A DNA stretch of 64,000 nt from Arthrobacter sp. PGP41 (GCF_002953935.1 NZ_CP026514.1:3348001-3412000), one strand, 5' to 3'; counted from the first letter of the stretch, positions 1 to 8,937 are shown. Numbers and translations: made by a program. Notes: generated by a model from the letters alone, not told the origin.

Positions 1-156
1 GAGGACGATGATGTCCGGCCCATGCCGCCGGACGGCCTCCACGCCCGTCGCACCCGACTCGGCAGCATACACTCTCATGCCGGTGCTGACGAGGATTCCC
101 TCGATGAGAGCCCGGACGTCGTCGTCGTCATCAATGACAACGGCTGTCTTCCCCAT
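1..156 (-). CDS. Response regulator, N-terminal receiver domain (partial, runs off the window)
   Basis: The first 52 codons of a two-component response regulator are visible; the rest lies left of base 1. The protein opens MGKTAVVIDDDDDVRALIEG, with the acidic cluster that binds Mg2+ in CheY-like receivers. A hydrophobic strand ending DIIVL sits just before the expected phospho-acceptor Asp, which is outside the window. The ATG is preceded by AAAGGGGG, a good ribosome binding site. It begins 38 bases after the stop of the sensor kinase, so the pair is probably one operon. The output domain cannot be seen, so its target is unknown. Confidence 0.85.
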   Translation of the reverse strand, partial: MGKTAVVIDDDDDVRALIEGILVSTGMRVYAAESGATGVEAVRRHGPDIIVL

Positions 157-194
157 GGACACCAACCCCCTTTGTCCAACCGTAGCCCCTGGAA

Positions 195-1865
195 TCAGCG
201 GATGGCAGGCAGAGTCAGCGTGAATGTTGATCCGTTGCCGGGTTTGCTGGTGCATGTGATGCTGCCGCCGTGGTTTTCCACGATGGTTTTCGTGATTGCC
301 AGCCCCAAGCCTATTCCCGGGATCCCGGATTTCCGTGCGGTCTCGGACCGGAAAAACTTGGTGAAGAGCTCCCTCAGGTCCTCCTGCTTCATTCCGATCC
401 CGGTATCGGTGACCGAACAGAACACACCCTCTTTGGTGGCGCCGGCACGCACCGTCACATTCCCGCCGTCCGGCGAGTACTTGATGGCGTTGGAGAGCAG
501 GTTGTCCAGAACCTGGCCCATTCGTGTCGTATCTATCAGGGCCGGCACCTGGGGGGCTGATTCGTTGACCAGGTTCACGCCCGCTGCGCCGGCCAGCGGC
601 ACCGCCGTGGCCAGGCTGAACCCGATGATTTCGGCCAGGTCCGCCGGCTCCGGACGCACATCCACCGAGCCCGATGCTGCTGTGAGCAAATCCGTAACCA
701 GTCTCTGCAGCCGTTGACCGTTCCGCTGGATGACCTGCAGCATGGCGCCGGCGTCCCCCGGCAGGTCTTCCCTGGCAGTCAGCACCTCGGTGTACCCCAG
801 AATCGACGTCAACGGGGCGCGCAGTTCGTGGGTGACGTTGGAAAGGAACGCGTCCTTGGCGGTCATGGCCTCTATCAGGGCGGTGACGTCGGTGAAGGTC
901 ACCACCGACCCATCGAACCTGCCATCGTCGCGGATTGCCCTGGCGGACGTCGAAAATACCCGCTGCTTGCCGTTTTCGCCGATCCAGACCAGATAGTCGG
1001 AAAAGTCCTCTCCCCTGGCTGCCCGGCGCTCCGGCCGCATCTCGGGAACGAGCAGTTCCTTTCCCCCGCGGCCATAGATGTGCACCTCCGGCTCCCGGCC
1101 GGGAGCCGGAGAAGGATATGCAAGTGCGTAGTTGCGCTTCTGCTGCTGGTTTCTGAGGGTGCTGCTGCCTCCGGCGTCCAGGGCCAGGACGCCGACGCCA
1201 ACTGCGTCAACGACGGTGTTGATCAGCCGTTCTTTGCGTGCCGAGCTATCCAGCGCCGCCTGCAGCTGGCCCCGCGCCTCCTCCAGGGTGCGCTGCTGGT
1301 GGTCCCTGCTGGCGCTCAGGGTATGGACGGCGAAGCCCGTGGCGAACATCAGAACCGGCAACAGCACCACCACGCTGTACTCTTCTCCGGCGGCAGAGCC
1401 ACGGAGAAGCAGCGGGACCCAGACCGCCAGCAGCGGGCCGAGGAAACTCATTGCCAGGCCAAACCGCGGGTACAGCTGCGAACTCGTCAACCAGACCACC
1501 GGAAGGACAGCCATGGCCCCGAGGGCGGGAACGGTTTCCACGCCTGACTCGCGGATCATTCCGATCGGGACAAAGTCCAGGACAGGGACGGCAAGGGAAG
1601 CTGCCGGCGGGAGTCGCTGCCACGGGACGGCCAAGGCCAGGATGAACATCACCGCATGGAGCATTAGCCCGGCCTTGAACACCGGATCCAGCAGCAGTGC
1701 GGGATGGAAGACCAGCACTATGCCCGTCACCAGGACCATCGTCACCGTGAGCGGCAACTGGCTCAGCACCACCCGCGCCCGGGGGGAAAGCTCATGAAAA
1801 AACCTGTGCGCCGGTAACCAGGCAAGGCCATCGCTCACAGGTGCTCGCGAGACGTTCATGACCAC
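195..1865 (-). CDS. Membrane-bound sensor histidine kinase with PAS-like domain
   Basis: A 556-residue two-component sensor kinase. Hydrophobic segments between about residues 35 and 185 form a multi-pass membrane region. A PAS-like segment follows (about 210-330, ending near the motif VVTFTDVT). The HisKA dimerisation domain carries the phospho-accepting His346 in NVTHELRAPL. The HATPase domain shows an N box (NLLSNAIKYS), G1 (DTGIGM) and G2 (GIGLGLAI). It should phosphorylate the receiver protein encoded just downstream. The start is GTG with a weak ribosome binding site; an ATG two codons further in is equally possible. The multi-pass N-terminus gives no clue to the signal sensed. Confidence 0.9.
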   Translation of the reverse strand: MVMNVSRAPVSDGLAWLPAHRFFHELSPRARVVLSQLPLTVTMVLVTGIVLVFHPALLLDPVFKAGLMLHAVMFILALAVPWQRLPPAASLAVPVLDFVPIGMIRESGVETVPALGAMAVLPVVWLTSSQLYPRFGLAMSFLGPLLAVWVPLLLRGSAAGEEYSVVVLLPVLMFATGFAVHTLSASRDHQQRTLEEARGQLQAALDSSARKERLINTVVDAVGVGVLALDAGGSSTLRNQQQKRNYALAYPSPAPGREPEVHIYGRGGKELLVPEMRPERRAARGEDFSDYLVWIGENGKQRVFSTSARAIRDDGRFDGSVVTFTDVTALIEAMTAKDAFLSNVTHELRAPLTSILGYTEVLTAREDLPGDAGAMLQVIQRNGQRLQRLVTDLLTAASGSVDVRPEPADLAEIIGFSLATAVPLAGAAGVNLVNESAPQVPALIDTTRMGQVLDNLLSNAIKYSPDGGNVTVRAGATKEGVFCSVTDTGIGMKQEDLRELFTKFFRSETARKSGIPGIGLGLAITKTIVENHGGSITCTSKPGNGSTFTLTLPAIR

Positions 1866-2049
1866 ACGGCCCGCTCAGATCCACTAATACGGCCAGTGTT
1901 CAGCAACGAACCCTCCATGACCAGCAGACAGCTGTCCGCGCCGACTTCGAGCCATTCCGACAATGTTTCTCCATACCTCTGGCAAGCAGTTGCGTCTGCC
2001 TGGCCTAGTCTACCCACGGTGCTTGGAGTTACCGGGAGGCTGAACAGCC

Positions 2050-3160
2050 TCAGAGTACGGACGGTGCTGTTGTCTGACCCGCTAACGGAACAGCGGATGG
2101 TTCGGCGTCCTGTTCCTTGACGGGCACCTGCGTCATTTTCTGGGTGGGAGCGGGTGCTGGCGCAGGGGCTGACGCCGAAGTCTTCTCAGGGGAAGGGGAA
2201 GGCGCAGGGGTGACAGCAGGGGCGACAGCAGGGGGCCGAGGAGGGGTGGAAGACGAAACCTCAGCCTTGCTTTCCCCCTGTGCGTGCCCGTCGTCGTCCG
2301 CGGCATGGCTGTGGCTCCGGATCTGCGCAGCGGAGACCGCCCAGGCCGGAGGCGTCGCCGCCGAATCGCGGAAATCAGTCATGGTGGTATCAGCCGGGCG
2401 CTCCGCGAGGGTCAGAGGCTGGAGTGCCCAACGCGCAGGATCGGCGTGGCTGCCGTTCAAGACCGTTTAGAAGTGGAGGTGGCAGCCAGTGGACGCACCT
2501 GTGGTTCCGACCTTGGCAATGAGTTCGCCCGCCTGCACCGACTGACCTTGTTTCACGCCGACGCCTTCAAGGTGGTTATAGGTGGTGATGAGCCTTGCCG
2601 TGATCAAGCTCCACCCGGTTGCCGCCGCCCCACTGGTGGCAGCCTACGGCCCGCACTACGCCGGCATCAGCTGAGAAGACGTGCGTTCCGCAGGGAGCGG
2701 AGAAGTCCAGGCCCCAGTGGAACTCTCCCGCTGCTCCGGTGATCGGGCTGGTCCGCAGCCCGTAGGGTGAGCTCGGTGTCAGATCTTCGAGCGCTGCCGT
2801 CAGGGTGTCGGGCGCGGGCCGCCGCAGCCCCGCTGAGGCCGCGTGAAGTGACCCGGTTGGTTTCGTCGTTCCGGTGAGGACCACCGAGCGGCTGTAGGAC
2901 AGAAGGGTATCTGCCGGGGCCGAGACGACGACGGCGATTGGGACGGGCCAGCGGCTCGCCGAGGTGGCAGCTACCTTTGTAAGGCCTTGACCGGGGCCGT
3001 CGGCAGCCATCTGGCCTCTGACAGGAACCGATCCCACAGCTTGGAATCCGACAGCACACACAGCAAGGGCGGCGGTGCCCGCGCTCACAGCCAGGCGGAT
3101 AGCCACACGCTGTCTCCGGGAGATGCGCCGGACAGCGGACCGTGCCAGATGTTTTGCCAA
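2050..3160 (-). pseudogene. M23-family (LytM-type) peptidoglycan endopeptidase, broken by a frameshift and a stop
   Basis: Joined across frames, this is a secreted zinc endopeptidase. It starts at TTG 3160 after GGGGAG, with a basic N-terminus and a hydrophobic export segment near residues 23-48. The M23 domain follows: HWGLDF supplies the first His and Asp ligands and HLHF the last His. The frame breaks near 2590 in the family segment DHG-K-LITTYNHL, where one extra or two missing bases push it into a stop after HHHL. Read in the corrected frame, the domain continues to HLHF and then meets TAA near 2469, where the family normally has Glu (HLHFE). The remaining frame, to 2050, ends the domain (LNGSHADPARW) and adds a Pro/Ala-rich tail. 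Two independent lesions with otherwise intact coding suggest a recent loss. Sequencing error is possible but would have to occur twice. Confidence 0.85.
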
Positions 3161-3190
3161 TTGGTTCTCCCCGTAGAAACCGCCTGACTG

Positions 3191-4399
3191 CTACTTCCTT
3201 CGCATGCTTTCGGGGAGGGCCGTCCAGCCCCGGCTTATCAGGCCGGTTGCGCCCATTCCAACGCGGTTAGCCAGGCGGCGGCTGGGATCCTCAAGGAAGC
3301 GGAAGAAGACCTCCGTGAGGAGCAGAAGGAGTGGCCAGGCGACGATCAGCCCAAACCACGGATTCCCAGGGAATATCAGTGCTGTTGACACGACGATCGG
3401 CTCGTGAACCAAGTAAAGGCTGAATGATCTGGTACCAAGCCAGGAAATGACCCTTCCGCGTGACAGCTGAAGGGCCGGGCTCCAGACCATGAACGCCACG
3501 ACTAGTGCCGTGCAAGCCACAAGCAGAAAAAGTCTCGGAAGAGGGAGCCATGCTGTAGACCAGAGCATGGAGAGAATCACTGCTGCGCCCATCATTGACG
3601 CATCTCCTATCGGGCGCCGCTCTGCAAGGATCAAGATCTGGTCCTTGCCTGCCGCGAGAAAAGCGCCAATTCCAAACATGGGCAAATATTCAAGATAGGC
3701 ATTGTCGAGGGAAAATCCCGCAGCACTGAGCAAGATCATCGCGCCGGTTCCCGCCAGCCAAAAGCGCCCGAACAACCTCACAGCCAGGACATAGGCAGGA
3801 AGCATCAGTGAGAAAAGAATCTCCCACTTGAGGCTCCACAGCACCGAGTTGTATCTGCCTGTTCCGAGCAAAACAAGTGCCTCGCGGACGAGACCGAAGG
3901 GGCTTAGGCCACCGTCATGGGAGTTCACCCACCAAGTTTGCTGAGTAGAAGCGACCCGGGGGACCAAAATCATGGTCAGTGCTACCAGCAGAACCGATCC
4001 CACGATCGGTAGATAAATCCGAAGCAGCCTCTTTGGAAAGTAGCCCACCCAAGCGGGGCGGTGCCCGCGAAGAAAGGGGAGTACCAAGACGAAGCCCGAA
4101 AGGATAAAGAAGACGAAGACCGCTTCGCCGCCGGCATGAGTTACATGCAAAGGCGAATGTTGAATCGCCTTCGCCCATGGCTCCACCTGGTTCATGTCCG
4201 AGGGACGAGGCCCTCCTGCCCAAGCCTGGAAGATTAGTCCACAGTGCGTGAAGACCACGATCAGTGCAGCGATGCCACGCAGGCCGTCAAGGCCAAGAAA
4301 TCTCCCGCCTAAGTGTCGGGAGCTGCGGTCGGGCTCTCCGCGGCTTGCCGAACTGCTCAACTCGGTTCCCCGTAGCCGAAGGGATTCGTCCTCTGCCAT
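3191..4399 (-). CDS. Acyltransferase family 3 (OafA/YrhL type) membrane O-acyltransferase
   Basis: A 402-residue integral membrane protein of the acyltransferase 3 family, which moves acyl groups (often acetyl) onto extracytoplasmic sugars. The family opening FLGLDGLRGIAAL lies near residues 34-46, with the conserved His in VVFTHCG shortly after. About ten hydrophobic segments follow. There is no C-terminal SGNH domain, so this is the membrane-only form. The gene overlaps the end of galE by 43 bases, so the two are probably translated together. Given the glycan locus, it most likely acylates the exported polysaccharide or its lipid-linked precursor. The acyl group and acceptor cannot be read from the sequence. 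Confidence 0.85.
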   Translation of the reverse strand: MAEDESLRLRGTELSSSASRGEPDRSSRHLGGRFLGLDGLRGIAALIVVFTHCGLIFQAWAGGPRPSDMNQVEPWAKAIQHSPLHVTHAGGEAVFVFFILSGFVLVLPFLRGHRPAWVGYFPKRLLRIYLPIVGSVLLVALTMILVPRVASTQQTWWVNSHDGGLSPFGLVREALVLLGTGRYNSVLWSLKWEILFSLMLPAYVLAVRLFGRFWLAGTGAMILLSAAGFSLDNAYLEYLPMFGIGAFLAAGKDQILILAERRPIGDASMMGAAVILSMLWSTAWLPLPRLFLLVACTALVVAFMVWSPALQLSRGRVISWLGTRSFSLYLVHEPIVVSTALIFPGNPWFGLIVAWPLLLLLTEVFFRFLEDPSRRLANRVGMGATGLISRGWTALPESMRRK

Positions 4400-5376
4400 C
4401 TCCAGTGGTCCTCACACATGCTGGCGAGGTCCCTTCGGGCCGACCATCCCAGATCCGCAAGGGCGGAGGAAGGGTCCGCATAGCTGACAGCCGTATCCCC
4501 AGGGCGGCGGGCAACAAACTCATAGGGTATTTCACGTCCGGCCGCGTCGGCGAAGGCGCGGATAACCTCAAGCACGGAGGATCCCCGGCCGGTGCCCAGG
4601 TTCCATTGAAACGTCCCTGTCCTCGACTTCAGGAAGTCCAAAGCGGCTACGTGGCCGGCTGCCAAATCCATGACGTGGATGTAGTCGCGCACTCCCGTGC
4701 CATCCGGCGTCGGATAGTCATTGCCGTAGACGAGCACCTTATCGCGCCGGCCTACTGCAACCTGCGCGACAAAAGGTAGCAGGTTGTTGGGAACGCCCCG
4801 AGGGTCTTCGCCGATCAGGCCTGATTGGTGAGCCCCTACCGGGTTGAAGTAGCGCAGGAGGGCGATGCTCCAACGGGGGTCGGCTGAGCTGAGGTCCGAC
4901 AGGATGTCTTCAATCTGCTCTTTCGTCCTGCCATAGGGATTAGTGGCATCCAGGGGCGTTTTTTCCGTCAGGGGGACTTCCTCGGAGGCTCCGTACACAG
5001 TGGCGGAGGAGCTGAAGACGAGTGTCCGCACGCCTTCGTTGTCCATCGCATGCAACAGATTCAGGGTTCCAACGATGTTGTTCTGGTAGTACATCAGCGG
5101 TTTTGCCACTGACTCGCCGACAGCTTTCAGTCCGGCGAAGTGTATGACGGCGTCAGCTCCGGAGCGCGCAACAACGGCTTCCACTGCTCGTTCGTCCAGC
5201 AAATCAACTTCGCGAAAGTCGATATTGCGTCCCGCAAACTGTTGCACGCGCCGAAGGGATATGACTTGCGAATTTGACAGATTGTCAATAACAACAACTT
5301 CGTGTCCTGCTTCAAGCAAACAAAGCGAGGTGTGCGATCCGATGTAGCCGGCACCCCCAGTGACCAGTACCTTCAT
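4357..5376 (-). CDS. galE: UDP-glucose 4-epimerase
   Basis: A 339-residue extended short-chain dehydrogenase that interconverts UDP-glucose and UDP-galactose (possibly the N-acetyl forms) for polysaccharide synthesis. It begins MKVLVTGGAGYIGSH, with the NAD-binding GGAGYIG. Typical GalE blocks follow: HFAGLKAVGES, SSSATVYG, the catalytic Tyr/Lys in PYGRTK, LRYFNPVGAH and GVRDYIHVMDLA. The frame is open further upstream, but homology begins only at ATG 5376. That ATG has no clear ribosome binding site and lies about 7 bases from a TAGAGT -10-like box, so the message may be leaderless. Its stop lies inside the next gene. galU near 55 kb could supply the UDP-glucose. Confidence 0.95.
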   Translation of the reverse strand: MKVLVTGGAGYIGSHTSLCLLEAGHEVVVIDNLSNSQVISLRRVQQFAGRNIDFREVDLLDERAVEAVVARSGADAVIHFAGLKAVGESVAKPLMYYQNNIVGTLNLLHAMDNEGVRTLVFSSSATVYGASEEVPLTEKTPLDATNPYGRTKEQIEDILSDLSSADPRWSIALLRYFNPVGAHQSGLIGEDPRGVPNNLLPFVAQVAVGRRDKVLVYGNDYPTPDGTGVRDYIHVMDLAAGHVAALDFLKSRTGTFQWNLGTGRGSSVLEVIRAFADAAGREIPYEFVARRPGDTAVSYADPSSALADLGWSARRDLASMCEDHWRWQRTNPFGYGEPS

Positions 5377-5378
5377 AC

Positions 5379-5465
5379 GTTTCACTCTATGCGCAGATCG
5401 CGGATTTGAAACGCCAACTGCTTTAGTTTTTGATTCTCCGCCGCCAACAGCGCGTAGAGTGAACG
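5379..5465. promoter_or_regulatory. Divergent galE/gmd promoter region with a 16-base inverted repeat
   Basis: Bases 5379-5394 and 5450-5465 are inverted copies of one 16-base element (GCGCATAGAGTGAAAC on the minus strand, GCGCGTAGAGTGAACG on the plus strand). They differ at three positions. Each carries TAGAGT, a plausible actinobacterial -10 box, pointing at its own gene. On the gmd side, TTGATT at 5430-5435 could serve as a -35 box with a 19-base spacer. On the galE side the box is so near the ATG that transcription would begin at or beside the start codon. Paired promoters or a shared regulator binding site would both explain the symmetry. Confidence 0.45.
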
Positions 5466-5510
5466 AGGGACAGAGACCATGAATTCCAAGTTGGGCTGGG
5501 GAGCAAATCA

Positions 5511-6515
5511 ATGGATCTGCAAGGAATGGATTCCCCGAGACGGGCACTCATTACTGGCATAACGGGTCAGGACGGGCTCTACCTTGCCGAACTTCTGCTC
5601 AGCAAAGGCTATATTGTCTTTGGCCTGGTCCGCGGGCAGAGCAACCCAAAACGTGAGCTTCTTCACCGGATCATCCCGGAGGTCAAGGTATTGACCGGAG
5701 ACTTGACTGACGTCTCCAGCCTCATCCGTGTCCTGAGCATTGCCGGGCCGCACGAAGTGTACAACTTGGGCGCCATTTCCTTCGTCGGGTACTCGTGGGA
5801 GAACGCCGCCTTAACCAGTGACGTGACTGCCTTGGGTGTCTTGAACATGCTCGAAGCAACCAGGCTTTACGCCGGGAGCGACATTGGAAAAGTCCGCTTC
5901 TATCAGGCGTCTTCGTCCGAGATGTACGGCAAGGCCCAGGAGGTGCCGCAGACCGAGCGGACGCTGCTTTGGCCCCGCTCCCCCTATGGCGTGGCCAAGG
6001 CCTACGGCCACCATATGACCATCAATTACCGCGAATCGTATGGAATGCATGCTTCCAGCGGCATTCTGTTCAACCACGAATCTCCCCGGCGTGGACCGGA
6101 GTTCGTCACCCGCAAGGTCACCTTGGCAGTTGTACGGATCAAACTCGGCCTGCAGGAAACATTGGCCTTGGGAAACCTGGACGCCCGAAGGGACTGGGGG
6201 TTTGCCGGCGACTATGTGGAGGCCATGTGGCGGATGCTCCAGCAGCCCGAACCGGATGACTACGTCATTGCGACGGGCGAGTCCCGCTCCATCCGTGACC
6301 TGCTAGATGTGGCTTTTGCCGCCGTCGGAATTTCCGACTGGTCAGGCTACGTAACGCAAGATTCGGCGTTGATCCGTCCGGCCGAAGTGGAATCGCTAGT
6401 CGGCGACGCCAGTAAAGCCCATGCCGCATTGGGCTGGAAGCCGCAGGTGGATTTCAGGAGCCTGGTCTCGATGATGGTGGAACACGACCTGGCCAACCAG
6501 AAACACCTGGTCTAA
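5511..6515 (+). CDS. gmd: GDP-mannose 4,6-dehydratase
   Basis: A 334-residue extended SDR enzyme converting GDP-mannose to GDP-4-keto-6-deoxymannose, precursor of GDP-rhamnose, GDP-fucose or GDP-perosamine. Family signatures are the nucleotide-binding TGITGQDG (residues 15-22), YNLGAISFVGYSW, SSEMYGKAQEVPQTE, the catalytic Tyr/Lys in SPYGVAKAYGH and LFNHESPRRGPEFVTRK. The Gmd-specific RRDWGFAGDYVEAMW is also present. The ATG at 5511 has GGGGAG 8 bases upstream; the ATG five codons in has its purine run too close. It is divergent from galE and 25 bases ahead of a glycosyltransferase. No reductase or synthase that would finish the GDP-deoxy sugar is recognisable nearby. Confidence 0.94.
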   Translation: MDLQGMDSPRRALITGITGQDGLYLAELLLSKGYIVFGLVRGQSNPKRELLHRIIPEVKVLTGDLTDVSSLIRVLSIAGPHEVYNLGAISFVGYSWENAALTSDVTALGVLNMLEATRLYAGSDIGKVRFYQASSSEMYGKAQEVPQTERTLLWPRSPYGVAKAYGHHMTINYRESYGMHASSGILFNHESPRRGPEFVTRKVTLAVVRIKLGLQETLALGNLDARRDWGFAGDYVEAMWRMLQQPEPDDYVIATGESRSIRDLLDVAFAAVGISDWSGYVTQDSALIRPAEVESLVGDASKAHAALGWKPQVDFRSLVSMMVEHDLANQKHLV

Positions 6516-6540
6516 GCCGGGAAACGGAGAGGACAGCGGA

Positions 6541-7656
6541 TTGCCCGGGTTGATTGTTCATGAATGGATAGAGCAATACGGCGGTGCCGAGAAAGTCGCC
6601 GAAGAGTTCGCGATGATTTTCCCGGACGCAACCATTGCATGCCTGTGGGATGACTATCCGAAACGGTTTGCGCAGCGGAGTGTCATCGAATCTTGGTTGT
6701 CCAAAACTCCCCTCCGCCGGCGCAAGGCCCTCGCTCTTCCCTTCACCCTGCCCACATGGCGGTCTCTCAAGATTCCAGAGCGCCCCGACTGGATGCTCTG
6801 CAGCTCGCATCTATTCGCGCATCACGCGAAACTTTCCGGTGCCGGAAAGCAAGTTCCAAAATATGTTTACGCCTACACTCCGGCGAGATATGTATGGAAT
6901 CCGGAACTGGATGATCGGGGCAATTCACGTGCAGCCCGGGCTATCTCCAAGCCTCTGCAGACTATCGACCGTGCACGTGCCCAGGAAGCCACCTCGATTG
7001 CGGCTGTGAGTCATTACGTGCGCGAGAGGATACAGAACGCCTGGCTGCGGGACTGTGAGGTCATCCATCCGCCAGTTGACGTCGAGTATTACAGCAGCAG
7101 CAAAATTGCGCTCCTTACCCCCGTTGAAGGCGATCTACTGGAATCCTTGCCAGAGACATTCGTCCTCGGGGCTTCACGTTTCGTTCCGTACAAGAGACTG
7201 GACGGTGCCATCGCGTTCGGGGAGGCCAATCAAATTCCTGTGGTACTCGCCGGTTCCGGACCGCAGGAGTCCGCACTCCGGGAGTTGGCAGAATCAGCAA
7301 CAGTGCCGGTGCGGTTCGTGGTCCGGCCGTCGCAGCCGCTGCTCCGCGAGTTGTACGCGAGAGCCTGGGCTTTCATTTTTCCTGCAGTCGAAGATTTCGG
7401 CATCATGCCCCTCGAAGCAAACGCTACCGGGACACCGGTTATAGCTAGCACGGTAGGAGGCACGGCTGAATCGGTCAGGCATGGCGTCTCTGGACTTCTC
7501 CTGGAAAGCTTTTCAAGGTCGGAAATGAGGGCGGCGGCAAGCGCCTTGGAGGCAATTACCTTTGAGAACTGCCGCAAACAAACTGAAAGATTTGACCGAC
7601 ACGTTTTTCATTCTGAGATCAAGTCATGGGTCACATCTCACGGGACGACATTATGA
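6541..7656 (+). CDS. Glycosyltransferase family 4 (mannosyltransferase-like)
   Basis: A 371-residue GT-B glycosyltransferase. The N-terminal half opens LIVHEWIEQYGGAEKV, the acceptor-side signature of WbaZ-like mannosyltransferases, and continues CSSHLFAHH and YTPARYVW. The C-terminal half holds the nucleotide-sugar site: SRFVPYKRLDGAI, LAGSGPQESAL and the E-x7-E region FPAVEDFGIMPLEANATGTPVI. The start is TTG with GGAGAGGA upstream. It follows gmd by 25 bases and is probably co-transcribed, which hints at a GDP-sugar donor. It is a paralogue of the GT4 encoded at 14949-16118. Donor and linkage are inferred only. Confidence 0.85.
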   Translation: MPGLIVHEWIEQYGGAEKVAEEFAMIFPDATIACLWDDYPKRFAQRSVIESWLSKTPLRRRKALALPFTLPTWRSLKIPERPDWMLCSSHLFAHHAKLSGAGKQVPKYVYAYTPARYVWNPELDDRGNSRAARAISKPLQTIDRARAQEATSIAAVSHYVRERIQNAWLRDCEVIHPPVDVEYYSSSKIALLTPVEGDLLESLPETFVLGASRFVPYKRLDGAIAFGEANQIPVVLAGSGPQESALRELAESATVPVRFVVRPSQPLLRELYARAWAFIFPAVEDFGIMPLEANATGTPVIASTVGGTAESVRHGVSGLLLESFSRSEMRAAASALEAITFENCRKQTERFDRHVFHSEIKSWVTSHGTTL

Positions 7657-7800
7657 GTAGCTTACAATCCTCGAATGCGGGGCGAATATCATCATTGATG
7701 ATCCACGGGATCCGAAGCTCCCAGCGGGCCGATCTGATACTGATCCATATTCCGCCGCGTCCGCGGCGCGAATCATTTGTCGACGGAGGCGGGCTACGGC

Positions 7801-8568
7801 GTGAGTACGAATGAGGACATGAATGATTCGACCCCCGGTCGATTCTCTGTCGTGATCCCGACATTACAGAAGTCGAACCGGCTCGGTGAGATTGTCTCCA
7901 TCTGTGCCGCGCACCCATTGGTACTCGAGGTGCTCGTTATCAACAACTCGCCGCAGCCACTGATCTGGAAGACGCCCAACGTACGCGTCCTTCAACAGGA
8001 GCAGAACATCTTCGTGAACCCCGCGTGGAATCTGGGGGCGCGTGAAGCCCGTGGGGAGTATCTTGCCATTATCAACGACGATGTCGTGTTCGACCCTGTG
8101 GCTTTCACCCATACCGCAAAGATCCTCCAGCGTGGCCGGTTCGGGATCGTCGGGCCGGACCGGTCGACCTTCACCGAGTCAACGTCTGCACGCCCAGGCC
8201 ACAGGCTGGCACGCGGGTCCGGCACAATTTTCGGATTCGGCACGTTCATGTGCATGCGCCGTGCCGACTACGTCCCTATCCCGGAGGAGATGAGAATCTG
8301 GGGTGGCGACGACTGGTTGATCTTGAACCAGCGCCGCCCGCCCGCTGCGCTCATAGGTATCCGGTTTAGAACGGAAATGGGAACCAGCTCAGCGTCGCCG
8401 GCGATCCAGGCCCTCCGAGCATCTGAGCAGGAACGCGCTGACCGAATCCTCGAGCCCCTGCACGGAACACGCTGGTGGCATCGACTGGTACGGTGGGCAG
8501 ATGTCACCCGGGTCGCCCGCCACAAACTCCGTGGAAGGCTCGTCAGCCTAGGCGGCCGCGGACGCTGA
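7801..8568 (+). CDS. Glycosyltransferase family 2 (GT-A fold)
   Basis: A GT-A protein of about 255 residues. It opens FSVVIPTLQKSNRL, typical of GT2, and carries AIINDDVVFDP, where the acidic pair replaces the usual DXD that binds metal and nucleotide-sugar. The motif IWGGDDWLI near the C-terminal third is the usual position of the catalytic acid. The chosen start is GTG at 7801, with GGAGG 11 bases upstream; an in-frame ATG at 7819 is an alternative. The protein is short for the family, and the C-terminal third is basic with no membrane segment. It probably adds one sugar of the locus A repeat unit. Confidence 0.8.
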   Translation: MSTNEDMNDSTPGRFSVVIPTLQKSNRLGEIVSICAAHPLVLEVLVINNSPQPLIWKTPNVRVLQQEQNIFVNPAWNLGAREARGEYLAIINDDVVFDPVAFTHTAKILQRGRFGIVGPDRSTFTESTSARPGHRLARGSGTIFGFGTFMCMRRADYVPIPEEMRIWGGDDWLILNQRRPPAALIGIRFRTEMGTSSASPAIQALRASEQERADRILEPLHGTRWWHRLVRWADVTRVARHKLRGRLVSLGGRGR

Positions 8569-8937
8569 CAGTGGCAGGTGGTTCAGGCAAATCAGGGACT
8601 GGGTGCTGTCTGTCCCAGGCTCTGATCGTTGCTGTGCCTGCCGCAGAGCCCTTCTCGCCGATTTCATTTGCCTCTATCATCTTGGCCATCATGCTCACAG
8701 CTCATTAGGCGAATACGAGCACCGGTTCTCTCGGAATAGGCTGAGGAACCAGCTCTGCACCAATGGGGCTTCTGTCTGGCGGGGTCACCGAATTGGGCGT
8801 CATGGTCGAGCAAGGGTGGAGCGCCAGTTAACAATCTGGAATGCTTGCCATTAGTCTATGAGGAAAAAGAGACTAAACGGCCGGCCAACGTTATTTGTTG
8901 GCAGCCAACTCCGCGGAGGCTGGAAGAGGAAAGTTCG
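8569..8937. other. Gene-poor 369-base stretch between two glycosyltransferases
   Basis: No convincing gene is visible. A short hydrophobic plus-strand reading frame around 8620-8708 (ending IILAIMLTAH) resembles the start of a membrane protein but stops at once; it could be a decayed fragment or chance. The segment is less GC-rich than its surroundings towards the right end. It ends with GAGGAAAG, the ribosome binding site of the next gene. Confidence 0.35.

Noticed and set aside
714..1547. 277-residue plus-strand open frame opposite the sensor kinase
   Set aside because: Antisense to a kinase with all HisKA and HATPase motifs; no homology seen.
5377..5547. Longer N-terminus for galE
   Set aside because: The extra 57 residues lack homology and the Rossmann motif begins right at ATG 5376; the extension would run through the divergent promoter and into gmd.
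7626..7814. 62-residue frame between two glycosyltransferase genes
   Set aside because: Overlaps the end of one gene and the start of the next, no ribosome binding site, no hydrophobic or domain pattern.
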